From contig QHXR01000006.1 in NCBI GenBank assembly GCA_003223025.1, forward strand, positions 33,609 through 97,608: a DNA stretch of 64,000 bases, written 5' to 3'. This document shows positions 1 through 8,311 of this stretch, piece by piece. Both the position numbers and the translations under genes were made by a program. The stretch comes from Acidobacteriota bacterium (GTDB lineage Bacteria; Acidobacteriota; Blastocatellia; Pyrinomonadales; Pyrinomonadaceae). How positions within the stretch are numbered: position 1 is the first letter of the stretch; each line of letters starts with the position of its first letter. The notes beneath the pieces are model-generated. The model worked only from the letters and a program-made list of their open reading frames with translations, did no database searches and was not told where the DNA came from.

Positions 1-23
1 GCGCTCGTCAGCATCAAGTGAAT

Positions 24-965
24 TTATTTTTCGGCCGCGCGCCGAATACGATCCATGAGTGCGCCACCGATTCCGGTTTCCGAAACTTTCTCGCAATAGA
101 TCCTCGCGATTCCATTGCGATCGCACTGTCGAAAAAATTCGAAGAGCGACGCGGCATAGTCTTCGACCGAATCACAAATTCTGATTTGATCGGAATCGCC
201 GGCCGGACGTTGCAATCCGATGAACGCGTCCGACGTACTCAGTACGAGCGAAGTCACGTCATCCGCAATCACAACAACCGCCATCGGTGAGTAATGTCGG
301 TGCTTCATCCCGGGACTTTTTGCCAGGTCAGGATCTTCGGAGGATGCTTCCGAAATATCCGAAACAATTTCTCTCAGACGTTCGAACGACACCGCGCCCC
401 TTCGCAGCAGAACCGGTGATTCGCCCGTGCAATCGACGACTGTAGATTCCAAACCGATCGTCGTCGGGTCGCCCTGGAGTATGCAGTCGATACGTCCGTC
501 GAGATCTTCGCTCACGGCCATCCACGTAGTCGGACTTGGACGTCCCGACAAATTTGCCGACGGTGCGACGATGGGCACTTTGCATTCGCGAAGGAACTGT
601 TGCGCCAGATCATTCGAGGGCATGCGAACGCCGATCGTGTCGAGCCCCGCCGTTGCGAGCAGCGGAACCGTCGCGGATCGAGGCAGCACGACCGTCAGCG
701 GTCCCGGGAAAAAAGCAGCGATCAGTCTCTCGGCGGACTTTGAAGCTCGATTGGTGAGTGATGGAATCTGATCGAGAGACCCGACGTGCGCGATCAACGG
801 GTTATCCGCCGGCCGCTTTTTTGCATCGAATATTTTTCGGATCGCGCGTTCGTTGAAAACATCGGCGCCCAATCCGTAGACGGTCTCGGTCGGGAATGCG
901 ACGATTCCTCCGCGCATTACGAACGCGGCGGCTTCGATAGGTGATCTCGTCAGGACAGTCTTCAC
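24..965 (-). CDS. tsaC: L-threonylcarbamoyladenylate synthase (Sua5/TsaC)
   Basis: Makes threonylcarbamoyl-AMP from threonine, bicarbonate and ATP, the first step of t6A modification of ANN-decoding tRNAs in the cytoplasm. About 313 residues. The N-terminal YrdC/Sua5 fold shows GGIVAFPTETVYGLGADV near residue 18, then KKRPADNPL and SANLSGRPSPT. A C-terminal extension (about residues 200-310) makes this the long Sua5 form rather than short TsaC. I prefer the GTG at 965, where homology to family N-termini begins. A TTG at 1001 in the same frame would add 12 residues. Divergent from uvrC with a 96-bp gap. Family assignment is firm; the start is not. Confidence 0.9.
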   Translation of the reverse strand: MKTVLTRSPIEAAAFVMRGGIVAFPTETVYGLGADVFNERAIRKIFDAKKRPADNPLIAHVGSLDQIPSLTNRASKSAERLIAAFFPGPLTVVLPRSATVPLLATAGLDTIGVRMPSNDLAQQFLRECKVPIVAPSANLSGRPSPTTWMAVSEDLDGRIDCILQGDPTTIGLESTVVDCTGESPVLLRRGAVSFERLREIVSDISEASSEDPDLAKSPGMKHRHYSPMAVVVIADDVTSLVLSTSDAFIGLQRPAGDSDQIRICDSVEDYAASLFEFFRQCDRNGIARIYCEKVSETGIGGALMDRIRRAAEK

Positions 966-1025
966 GTCAACAGTGTCACCCAGGTTGCCGGGAGTTCGCA
1001 AAAGCCGACAAGCTATACGAGTCTT

Positions 1026-1055
1026 TTGATTGTTCCCGTTTCGAAGTGCTAGATT
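1026..1055 (+). promoter_or_regulatory. possible sigma-70 type promoter of uvrC
   Basis: TTGATT (1026-1031) and TAGATT (1050-1055) are separated by 18 bp. The -10 ends only 6 bp before the uvrC ATG at 1062, so if used the message would be nearly leaderless. No Shine-Dalgarno is seen in front of that ATG, which fits. Visual match only. Confidence 0.3.
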
Positions 1056-1061
1056 TTCGGT

Positions 1062-2921
1062 ATGGCCGATCTGCAGGAAAAACTTAAATCCTTACCCGTT
1101 GCGGCGGGAATCTATCTGCACAAGAATGCGGATGGAAAGATCCTGTATGTCGGCAAGGCGAAGAACTTGCGTAACCGCGTCCGGCAGTACTTTCAATCGA
1201 GTCGAAATCAGGACGCGAAAACGCGACGTTTAGTAAAGGCTATCGCCGACTTTGAATTCATCGTCGTCGATAACGAGGTCGAGGCGTTGGTTCTCGAATC
1301 GAACCTCATAAAAAAACACAAGCCTCGATTCAATGTTCTCCTGAAGGACGACAAAACATATCCGCATTTGAAACTCACGAACGAGCCGTTTCCGAAAGTA
1401 GTCGTCACGCGGCGGATCGAACGCGACGGCTCACATTACTACGGACCCTTTTTGCCGGCGGCACTCGCGCGAAAAACTTTAAATCTTGTCAACCGCGCAT
1501 TTCAACTTCGAACGTGCGACATCGATATTGACGGCAAGCTTCCGCGTCCGTGTCTCGAATATCATCTCAAGCGCTGTCTCGGTCCGTGCGTCAAAGGACT
1601 TTGCACACAGGACGAATATCAGGAGGCGTCCCGCGACGTGAAGGTTCTGCTCGAAGGAAAGAACAAAGAGCTCGCACGCGATCTCGAGCAGCGGATGTGG
1701 AAGTTTTCAGAGGAAGGAAAGTATGAGATCGCGGCCCGGTATCGCGATCTGCATCGAACCGTGATCGCGTTGGGCGAGCAGCAAAAGATGGCGACGACAG
1801 CGGATCGCGATGTCGACATTTTTGGTTTTTATCGTGAAGGCGCACGGCTCGCGTTACAACTCTTCACGATGCGCGAGGGCCGGATCGTCGGACGACGCGA
1901 ATTTTTTTGGGAAGATCTGTCGGAAGATGCATTCGATCCGTCGGAATTTTTTGGCGAGGTCCTCGCTCAGTATTATTCGACTGATTACGTTCCGCTCGAG
2001 ATCCATGTGCCGAACGATTTCGAAGACCGCTCGGTCCTTGAAAAAGCCCTAACCGAAAGACGCGGCCGTCGTGTGCGGATCTGCGATCCAAAGCGAGGAA
2101 TGAAGAAGGATCTTGTCCATCTCGTCGAGACGAACGCAAAGATCGCATTCGAGCAGCGCTTCCGCGTGCTCAAGCCTGATAGTGAAAAAGTTTTGGCAGA
2201 GCTGCAGGAGCTACTCGAGCTCTCATATTTTCCGGAACGAATCGAATCGTTCGACATCTCGAACATTTCCGGCGCCGAGAACGTCGCGGGTATTGTCGTC
2301 TTTGAAAACGGTAAACCGGCGCGGGCCGCGTATCGCCGGTTCATCATAAAATCGGTTGACGGCTCGAATGATTTCGCATCGATGAATGAAGCGGTCTTTC
2401 GTCGTTATAAACGTGCGCTGGCCGAGGAAAATCCTTTACCGCAGGTGATTTTTATTGATGGGGGCAAGGGCCAGCTATCGGCAGCCGCGGCGGCAATGCA
2501 GTCGCTCGATCTGGAGCAGATAATGCTCGTCGGGTTGGTGAAGCCGCCGAAGCGACACAACGAGATCTCGCATCTGCTGATCCATGGCCGCGAAGATACC
2601 CCGATTCCGTTTGATCGGAACTCGCTCGCGTTTCGACTGATCCTCAACATTCGCGAAGAGACGCACAAGACCGCGATCCAATACCACCGCAAGCGACGAG
2701 AGATGCGCGATTTTACATCCGAGCTTTCGGAAATTCCGGGTGTCGGGGATAAGCGAAAGATGAAACTGCTAAAACATTTCGGGTCGATCGAGCGAATTGC
2801 GAAAGCGAGTGTCGAAGACATGTCGCCGTTTGTTGGAAAGAAAACCGCGAGCGAGATCGCAACGCATTTCGAACGGCAGCGTTCTCTTGCCGCGATCGAA
2901 GTTTCGATTCCTTCCGGCTGA
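1062..2921 (+). CDS. uvrC: excinuclease ABC subunit C
   Basis: Makes the two incisions around a lesion in UvrABC nucleotide excision repair. 619 residues, normal length. The GIY-YIG nuclease domain opens the protein (AAGIYLHKN, ILYVGKAKNLRNRV, residues 15-50). A UVR segment for UvrB contact lies near 205-240. The RNase H-like UvrC endonuclease domain has ESFDISNISG near 395 with the catalytic Asp. The C-terminal helix-hairpin-helix shows SEIPGVGDKRKMKLLKHFGS. It is monocistronic, and its 3' end faces the convergent DUF6569 gene across a 78-bp gap holding an imperfect hairpin (2944-2976). Confidence 0.97.
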   Translation: MADLQEKLKSLPVAAGIYLHKNADGKILYVGKAKNLRNRVRQYFQSSRNQDAKTRRLVKAIADFEFIVVDNEVEALVLESNLIKKHKPRFNVLLKDDKTYPHLKLTNEPFPKVVVTRRIERDGSHYYGPFLPAALARKTLNLVNRAFQLRTCDIDIDGKLPRPCLEYHLKRCLGPCVKGLCTQDEYQEASRDVKVLLEGKNKELARDLEQRMWKFSEEGKYEIAARYRDLHRTVIALGEQQKMATTADRDVDIFGFYREGARLALQLFTMREGRIVGRREFFWEDLSEDAFDPSEFFGEVLAQYYSTDYVPLEIHVPNDFEDRSVLEKALTERRGRRVRICDPKRGMKKDLVHLVETNAKIAFEQRFRVLKPDSEKVLAELQELLELSYFPERIESFDISNISGAENVAGIVVFENGKPARAAYRRFIIKSVDGSNDFASMNEAVFRRYKRALAEENPLPQVIFIDGGKGQLSAAAAAMQSLDLEQIMLVGLVKPPKRHNEISHLLIHGREDTPIPFDRNSLAFRLILNIREETHKTAIQYHRKRREMRDFTSELSEIPGVGDKRKMKLLKHFGSIERIAKASVEDMSPFVGKKTASEIATHFERQRSLAAIEVSIPSG

Positions 2922-2999
2922 TCCGGTAGTCTCTCGTGTGTCGGGTTCCGATCTTTTTAGAATCCCGACCGGAACCACCAAACAACACGAAACGATTCA

Positions 3000-4004
3000 C
3001 TACTGCTTCTTTACGTACGCACGATGGACGACAGTCTTGCTTTTGTCATCTCTCGATTCGTACACAGCACTGTCTTTCTTGTCGCGGGTTACGACGCGAA
3101 CTGCTCCGCTCGCGGCGCGTTCGTCTGCCGGAGCCGAATCCGCCTCGCTCATGAACGCCTGAACCTCGGCCGGTTTCGCCATCGGAGCGTTGCGAGATTG
3201 TCCGTCCAGTTCCGAAACTGCTTCGACGGCCGCGGCCTTCAACATTCGCGGCCAGAGCTTTTTGAACAATGCATTCGACGCATAAATATCGGCACTGTTG
3301 ATACGGCCGTTCACCGCGAATGCGTAACCGATCACGTCGGACTTTCCGTCGATCAGACTACTCAATTTACGCACGTATTCATCCGCCGTCGCCGTCACTC
3401 GGCCGTTTTCGAGACTTAGTTGAAGACTTGAGCTCGAGCTCGCCGACGCAACCTGACCGCCGACATTTCGGCTCAACTTCTCCTGAGCCTCGGAAACTTT
3501 CGCCCACACGTCCTGCTGCGAACGAGCGCCGTTGGCGGCTAACTTCAGTTCCTTCGAAACGATCCGATCATTCGACGAAGTAAATTGTCCCGCGTCCTCG
3601 TTTCCACGTTTCTGCCATCGGCCCGATTCAACGCAGTACGATTCGATCTTGATGCGTCCCGAATGCGCCGGGATTATGATGCTGACGCCAAGGATCCGGT
3701 CCTGCTTTCCGCCTTTAACAATGTCACCCGACTGGATAAAAACATCGAACGTTTTCGAGATGTTCTCGACGGCGAGCTCGTTCACGTCGGATGTCTCGTA
3801 AACCCGGAGGATCTGACGACTCATCGCTTCCTGCAATGTCAGAATATTGGTCTTCGATGTTTCATCTTTCCCGTGGACCAGAAAGATCGTCAAATTTTTA
3901 TGTGTGTAGGGAGCCGAGATTCTATAGGAGGGACTCTGCGCATCGGCGATGGCATTAAAAAAAAGAAACACGGCAATAGCGCCGAAAATACATTTCAACT
4001 TCAT
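3000..4004 (-). CDS. secreted DUF6569 (ARPP-1-like) domain protein
   Basis: 334 residues with a clear signal peptide (MKLKCIFGAIAVFLFFNAIADAQ, cleavage after ADA). The middle resembles DUF6569/ARPP-1: a GDIVKGGKQDRILGVSIIIP-type segment followed by YCVESGRW, matching the family pattern of a GxxQ(N/D)R turn, a V(P)P strand and the CVExGRW signature. The C-terminal half (about 190-334) is more variable and ends basic. Biochemical function of the family is unknown to me. The start at 4004 is chosen because AAGGAG lies 7 nt upstream. The same frame stays open far upstream only because it runs through an inverted repeat. Confidence 0.75.
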   Translation of the reverse strand: MKLKCIFGAIAVFLFFNAIADAQSPSYRISAPYTHKNLTIFLVHGKDETSKTNILTLQEAMSRQILRVYETSDVNELAVENISKTFDVFIQSGDIVKGGKQDRILGVSIIIPAHSGRIKIESYCVESGRWQKRGNEDAGQFTSSNDRIVSKELKLAANGARSQQDVWAKVSEAQEKLSRNVGGQVASASSSSSLQLSLENGRVTATADEYVRKLSSLIDGKSDVIGYAFAVNGRINSADIYASNALFKKLWPRMLKAAAVEAVSELDGQSRNAPMAKPAEVQAFMSEADSAPADERAASGAVRVVTRDKKDSAVYESRDDKSKTVVHRAYVKKQ

Positions 4005-4127
4005 AACAAACTCCTTTTTTGCGAATTCTATTTCCCTGGGGAAAGCTTGTTCATGAAGTGAACGGAGGTAGTGAAAGATTCTTGCAGGGATTGTTCGGTG
4101 TGATTCGTGGTTCGTTGTTTGTTGCTT

Positions 4128-4391
4128 GTTGTTCGTTGTTCGTCGTTCGTCGTTCGAGGTTTGTGCGGTGCGGCGAATGCGACTGGAACGCAGGCGTCCC
4201 CGCCTGCATGAGTCCGAAGCACGAAAAAGCGGTGCGCGATCTGAGAGCCGAGAGGTTGGACGCCGCGGAAGCCACGGCGTTGCAGGCGGGGACGCCTGCG
4301 TTCCAGTCGCATTCGCCGTCCGCCAGCGACGAACAACAAACAACGAACGACGAACGACGAACGGTGAACCACGAACAACGAACAACGAACC
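4128..4391. repeat. large intergenic inverted repeat, GACTGGAACGCAGGCG family, copy 1
   Basis: Fills most of the 397-bp gap between the DUF6569 gene and the antiporter. The inner arms are a perfect 34-nt inverted pair (4175-4208 and 4281-4314) containing GACTGGAACGCAGGCG. The outer arms are runs of GTTCGTT/GTCGTTC words on the left (about 4128-4155) and their complements CGAACAA/CGAACGA on the right (about 4345-4391). The approximately 70-nt loop differs from the other copies. Other copies: 22241-22513, 43354-43565 and 47605-47852. Short ORFs across it on both strands are artefacts of the palindrome. Confidence 0.9.
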
Positions 4392-4401
4392 ACTACGATC
4401 C

Positions 4402-6420
4402 TCACGCATTAAATCCGCCGACCTCGGTCTCCGGTCTAATGATCGACATCGCACGATCGAGCTTTTTCGACGAGCCGAGCAGGACGACGGTGTCATTTTC
4501 TTTTAGCTCGTAGTTTGCGCCCGGACTTATCTTTGTATCTCCGTCGCGCACGACAGCGATCACGGTCGCGCCCGACTGGCCCCGCAGATCGAGCTCTCCT
4601 AAATTCTTGCCGATCACAGGCGAGCTCGCGTCGAGCACGACAGTCTCAGTGCTTGCGCCGTCAAGGTCGATCGTCGGAGCATTGATCGGGACAGCCGGTG
4701 ATGCGGCCGACCGCAGCATCTCGTAACCTTGCTGCCTGACTCGTCCGATCTGCTGCTCGATAACTTTTCTCGGCGTTCCGTAACGATGAAGCACCCGCGA
4801 AAAGATCTCGATGCTCGTTTCAAATTCTTCCGGAATAACTTCATTCGCACCCAGCGAGAACAGCTCGGTGATCTCGGCTACGTAACGCGTCCGAACGATG
4901 ATATGTAGTTTCGGATTTAGCTTGTGTGCGAGATCGACCGTGCGCCGTGCCGCGGCCGGATCCGACATCGCAAGCACAAGCGACCACGCTTGCTCGATTC
5001 CCGCGTGAAGTAGAACCTCGCGACGTGTTGCATCGCCAAAATTTATTTTTTCGCCTTTCCCCTTTGCACGTCGGACGACATCCGCATCCAGTTCGAGAAT
5101 CACATACGGCACACCAACCGCGCGGAGCACGCGTGCAAGGTTTCGTCCGTTCAATCCGTAGCCGACGATGATGACGTGCTGCTGCAAGCCGCCGCTCGAA
5201 GTCAGGTGAATGTCATCCTCGGAGTTGTCGACATCGGCCGCACTGCCATCCTTAAAGATCGATTGCACCAAATGTCCGATGGTCGGCGCGACTGAAATCA
5301 GAAAGGGCGTGGCGATCATCGAAATTATCGACGCCGCGAGAAACCTCTGATAATCGGTCTCTGGAAGCAGATTCGCGCCTTGGCCCGCCTTTGCTAGTAC
5401 GAATGAAAATTCCCCGATCTGCGCGAGTCCGAGTCCGGCCATCGTCGCGATGCGCTGCGGGTAGCCGAGGATCCGCACGATCGCCCATACGATCAAGGCC
5501 TTGCCGGCGATCAAACCGATGACAAGTAATCCCACGATGATCACATCGTTCGCAAGAGCGGCCACTGATAACAGCATCCCGATCGAGACGAAGAACAGGC
5601 TGTTGAAGACGTCGCGAAACGGCAGGACCTCGGTCGTGACCTGGTGGCTGTAATCCGAATCTGCGATCACCATACCGGCGATAAATGCTCCGAGAGCCAG
5701 CGAAAGACCGAACTGCGATGTGATCCATGACATCCCGAGACAGAGCAGGACGACCGTTAGAAGAAATGCTTCGGGACTTCGGAGATGCGCGATCTGCTTC
5801 AGTAGCCGCGGAAGTATCAGCCACGCAGCAAGCACGATCAATGCGAGCGCGAGAAGCGATCCTCCGAGTTGGAGGACGATCGAGGTGAATGAAACTATGT
5901 CCTCGCCACCAAGCAGCGGAACGGCCAGCAGCATGAAGACGATGCTTATATCTTGAAAGAGCAAAATTCCGACCGCCGCTCGCCCGTGCGGCGAGTCGAC
6001 CTCATTTCGCTCGACGTAACTTTTCAAAACGATCGCTGTGCTCGAGAGCGCGAGAAGAAAGCCGAAGAATACAGCCTGCCCCAGCGACCTGCCGCGCAGC
6101 ATCCCGGCTCCGGCGGCGACTCCGATCGTAATGAGAACTTGCAGACCGCCGCCGATCAACACGAGGCGCTTCATCTCGGCCAGACGTCGCAGCGAAAATT
6201 CGAGACCGATCGTGAAAAGTAGAAGCATCACGCCGATCTCAGCCAGCATCTCGACGGCCGTCACATCTTTTATCAATCCGAAGCCGTACGGTCCGATCGC
6301 AATACCTGTGAGCATTAGCCCGACAAGCAACGGAAGCTTGAGTCGCAAGCAAATGAACGCGACCGGGACGGATACCAAGAAGATGATCAGGAGATCACCG
6401 AAGAGCTGAGGTGTATGCAT
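4402..6420 (-). CDS. CPA2-family monovalent cation/proton antiporter with RCK (TrkA) domains
   Basis: KefB/RosB-like inner-membrane antiporter, 672 residues. About 12-13 hydrophobic segments form the Na_H_exchanger domain (about 8-385). A TrkA-N Rossmann domain follows (HVIIVGYGLNGRNLARVLR near 415), with the GxGxxG-type nucleotide-binding turn. A TrkA-C domain (about 585-665) includes SPVIGKNLGELDLRGQSG. This layout suits K+ or Na+ efflux gated by nucleotide; the ion cannot be told from sequence. The ATG at 6420 lies in AT-rich DNA. It precedes the DUF6569 gene on the same strand, but the 397-bp repeat between them argues against simple co-translation. Confidence 0.92.
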   Translation of the reverse strand: MHTPQLFGDLLIIFLVSVPVAFICLRLKLPLLVGLMLTGIAIGPYGFGLIKDVTAVEMLAEIGVMLLLFTIGLEFSLRRLAEMKRLVLIGGGLQVLITIGVAAGAGMLRGRSLGQAVFFGFLLALSSTAIVLKSYVERNEVDSPHGRAAVGILLFQDISIVFMLLAVPLLGGEDIVSFTSIVLQLGGSLLALALIVLAAWLILPRLLKQIAHLRSPEAFLLTVVLLCLGMSWITSQFGLSLALGAFIAGMVIADSDYSHQVTTEVLPFRDVFNSLFFVSIGMLLSVAALANDVIIVGLLVIGLIAGKALIVWAIVRILGYPQRIATMAGLGLAQIGEFSFVLAKAGQGANLLPETDYQRFLAASIISMIATPFLISVAPTIGHLVQSIFKDGSAADVDNSEDDIHLTSSGGLQQHVIIVGYGLNGRNLARVLRAVGVPYVILELDADVVRRAKGKGEKINFGDATRREVLLHAGIEQAWSLVLAMSDPAAARRTVDLAHKLNPKLHIIVRTRYVAEITELFSLGANEVIPEEFETSIEIFSRVLHRYGTPRKVIEQQIGRVRQQGYEMLRSAASPAVPINAPTIDLDGASTETVVLDASSPVIGKNLGELDLRGQSGATVIAVVRDGDTKISPGANYELKENDTVVLLGSSKKLDRAMSIIRPETEVGGFNA

Positions 6421-6534
6421 TAATTATTTCGATTATAGCAAACGAGTCGCGTCGGTGCGCTGCATTGCTTTTTATCAGGAATGCATCGAAAATGTTTCGG
6501 ACTTTTCAATTCCGTTCGGAGGCAATCAAAAAAA

Positions 6535-7179
6535 ATGAAATCTATCGTGTCCTTGAGTCTGATCATATTTGCGCTCACGTTCTGCGGAGTGGGCGAACGT
6601 CTCAAGCAACTTTCGAGTTCCGGCGGCTCAAGCAGTTCGAACTCTGCTTCGTCAGGTGCTTCGAAAGATCCGTCGGCCGGCGGCACGGTCGAAAAGCCGG
6701 CTCCGACGGCGGCTCAGCAGGCGATCATGGACAGCAGCACCGAGATCAACTGGGGCGAACAAGGGATCACGTGGAAGGTCCCATCAGGATTCAAGAAAAT
6801 GAGCGTGATGAAAGAAAGTTTGAATTACGGCTCGCCGGGAACGGGATTCCTCATCGCATCGATCTCAGTTATGCCCGATGACTTTCCTTCGGAGATCAGC
6901 GTGGATGCAACGTACAAGCAGGCTCTTGAACAGTTGAAACAGGGCAAATACGAGACCGTAAGATGGCTCGAGATCGACGGCGTTAAGGGAGTTGAATGGA
7001 TCGAAGCGATGCCCGAAAGCAAAGACGGCCCGCGCCGTCACCAATGGATCGCGTTCCGCAGATATCTGGGTCAGAATCAGCAGCTAAACGTTATGGTCTC
7101 GACGGACGGAGACAAATTCGACAAGCAACGCGATGCATTCGCCGCGATCATGTATTCGATGAAGATACCGAAGCAGTAG
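6535..7179 (+). CDS. putative secreted lipoprotein, unknown function
   Basis: 214 residues. The N-terminus MKSIVSLSLIIFALTFCGVG looks like a lipoprotein signal with Cys17, although Phe at -1 is not a canonical lipobox residue. A Ser/Gly/Ala-rich linker (about 25-60) leads to a globular domain (about 75-214) with INWGEQGITWKVPSGFKKM and, near the end, a YLGQNQQLNVMVSTDG segment. The start at 6535 follows GGAGG at 6518-6522; a longer frame from 6481 has no ribosome site. I do not recognise the domain; it resembles small predicted lipoproteins of Acidobacteriota. It stands alone on the plus strand. Confidence 0.7.
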   Translation: MKSIVSLSLIIFALTFCGVGERLKQLSSSGGSSSSNSASSGASKDPSAGGTVEKPAPTAAQQAIMDSSTEINWGEQGITWKVPSGFKKMSVMKESLNYGSPGTGFLIASISVMPDDFPSEISVDATYKQALEQLKQGKYETVRWLEIDGVKGVEWIEAMPESKDGPRRHQWIAFRRYLGQNQQLNVMVSTDGDKFDKQRDAFAAIMYSMKIPKQ

Positions 7180-7184
7180 TTTTT

Positions 7185-7269
7185 GACGCGGAGACGGAGA
7201 GACACGGAGACGCGGTGACTTCGAAAGTTCCTATCTCCGGGTCACCGCGTCTCCCCTTCTCCGCGTCGC
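7185..7269. repeat. inverted repeat of GCGGAGAC/GCGGTGAC words
   Basis: Left arm 7185-7219 (GACGCGGAGACGGAGAGACA and on) pairs with right arm 7241-7269 (GTCACCGCGTCTCC and on). It sits between the lipoprotein stop and the thymidine kinase stop (convergent), where it could act as a bidirectional terminator. The same words recur at 34399-34537 and 54050-54086. Confidence 0.8.
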
Positions 7270-7270
7270 A

Positions 7271-7888
7271 TTAGAGAGGCGTCGGCGCGTCCGAGTGCGG
7301 GACGAAACACATGCGGCAGCGGGCTTCGTACTTATCACTTGCACCGACTTCGACACGAGCTTCCGATTCCACCGTACGCTGCGAATAATTTGCCGTGCCG
7401 CCGCACTTCACACAGATCGCGTGCGTTTTGGTAATGAACTCCGCGATCGATAATAGTTGCGGCATCGGCTCGAACGGACGGCCAGTGTAATCCTGATCGA
7501 GGCCCGCAATGATGACACGCTTGCCGTTCGCAGCAAGCTCGTTTACGGCATCGATCAATTCCATATCAAAGAACTGGCCTTCGTCGATGCCGATGACCTG
7601 AGTGTCGGGTTCGATCTGTGCCATCATCTCGCTCGTCTTGGAAACCGGTTTCGAGATGTGCTTCACGCCCGAATGCGAAGCGATCTCTTCTACCGAATAA
7701 CGAGCATCGATCTTCGGCTTAAAGACCTGCACCTTTTGACGCGCGATCCGCGCGCGGTTGAGACGCCGGATCAATTCTTCCGACTTTCCTGAAAACATCG
7801 AACCGGCGATCACCTCGATCCAGCCCGTGCCATTTTGTCTGTTCTTGCGGCGTTCTTCGGTATTATCGAACGCAAATTCTTCGACCAT
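7271..7888 (-). CDS. tdk: thymidine kinase
   Basis: Phosphorylates thymidine to dTMP in pyrimidine salvage (type II thymidine kinase). 205 residues, the usual size. The P-loop is [15 protein letters not shown] near residue 27, and [11 protein letters not shown] carries the DExQ box near 98. The lasso/substrate region includes YTGRPFEP. Two CxxC pairs (CVKCGG and CRMC) form the structural zinc site. The C-terminus overlaps the repeat-rich region shared with the convergent lipoprotein gene. Upstream of the start lies an inverted repeat (7897-7992), leaving little room for a conventional leader. Confidence 0.96.
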   Translation of the reverse strand: MVEEFAFDNTEERRKNRQNGTGWIEVIAGSMFSGKSEELIRRLNRARIARQKVQVFKPKIDARYSVEEIASHSGVKHISKPVSKTSEMMAQIEPDTQVIGIDEGQFFDMELIDAVNELAANGKRVIIAGLDQDYTGRPFEPMPQLLSIAEFITKTHAICVKCGGTANYSQRTVESEARVEVGASDKYEARCRMCFVPHSDAPTPL

Positions 7889-7896
7889 AAATAACT

Positions 7897-7992
7897 CTAG
7901 GTTCTGGTTTCTGGTTTCTAGTTTCTAGTTTGGACGACAAACCAAATGATTCGAGCTCCCGAGATCTAAACCAGAAACTAGAAACTAGAAGC
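7897..7992. repeat. heptad-word inverted repeat (GTTTCTA/GTTTCTG)
   Basis: Left arm 7897-7931 is a tandem of GGTTTCT/AGTTTCT words; right arm 7968-7992 carries the complements AGAAACT. The 7-nt period is visible by eye. It lies immediately 5' of tdk, whose ATG ends at 7888. Same word family at 18677-18870, 30923-30999, 45508-45672 and 47826-47852. Confidence 0.85.
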
Positions 7993-8032
7993 CTGAATCT
8001 CTGCAGAGTGAACTTTGAATTATAGGCGCCCG

Positions 8033-8084
8033 AAATAAAAAGCGAAAGCGAGATCGAAGCTTTCCGGGCTCGTCTCGCTTTCGT
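8033..8084 (-). terminator. intrinsic terminator, minus strand
   Basis: Stem AGCGAAAGCGAGA (8041-8053) pairs with TCTCGCTTTCGT (8073-8084). On the minus strand it is followed by a T-rich run (complement of 8033-8040). It probably ends the gpmI transcript, which would then run antisense through the small zinc-ribbon gene at 8105-8311. Confidence 0.6.
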
Positions 8085-8104
8085 ACTTTTGGGTCCGCGG
8101 GATT

Positions 8105-8311
8105 ATGCTTTTTTATGTGGCGATAAAGCTTTGTCCAAGATGTCGACGCCCGTTCCTGGTGGAAAAGGAACGTTGCCCTCATTGTCCGGAACCTTACACC
8201 TGGAATCAGGAGAGCTTGGCCAACGTCGGTTGTCTGGTCGCGATGATCCTGCCGCTCTTCGTATTGATCCTTTTCTGGCTATTTCTCTTTCTCGGAGCTT
8301 TCTTCCGTTAG
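8105..8311 (+). CDS. small zinc-ribbon membrane protein
   Basis: 68 residues. The N-terminal half has two CxxC pairs (CPRC at 10-13, CPHC at 24-27) that would bind zinc. The C-terminal half is one strong membrane segment (CLVAMILPLFVLILFWLFLF). No family name known to me; such zinc-ribbon plus TM microproteins are common orphans. Its TAG stop overlaps the gpmI TAA stop by 4 nt in convergent orientation. The composition is coding-like and unlike the antisense frame. No good ribosome site is visible before the ATG at 8105. Confidence 0.6.
   Translation: MLFYVAIKLCPRCRRPFLVEKERCPHCPEPYTWNQESLANVGCLVAMILPLFVLILFWLFLFLGAFFR

Noticed and set aside
1..21. Possible C-terminal end of a plus-strand gene (ALVSIK then TGA)
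   Set aside because: Only six codons are visible at the edge; cannot be told from chance.
4005..4496. N-terminal extension of the DUF6569 frame up to 4496
   Set aside because: It would translate the inverted repeat and antiporter end (low-complexity Arg/Thr/Asn); a proper Shine-Dalgarno and signal peptide start at 4004.
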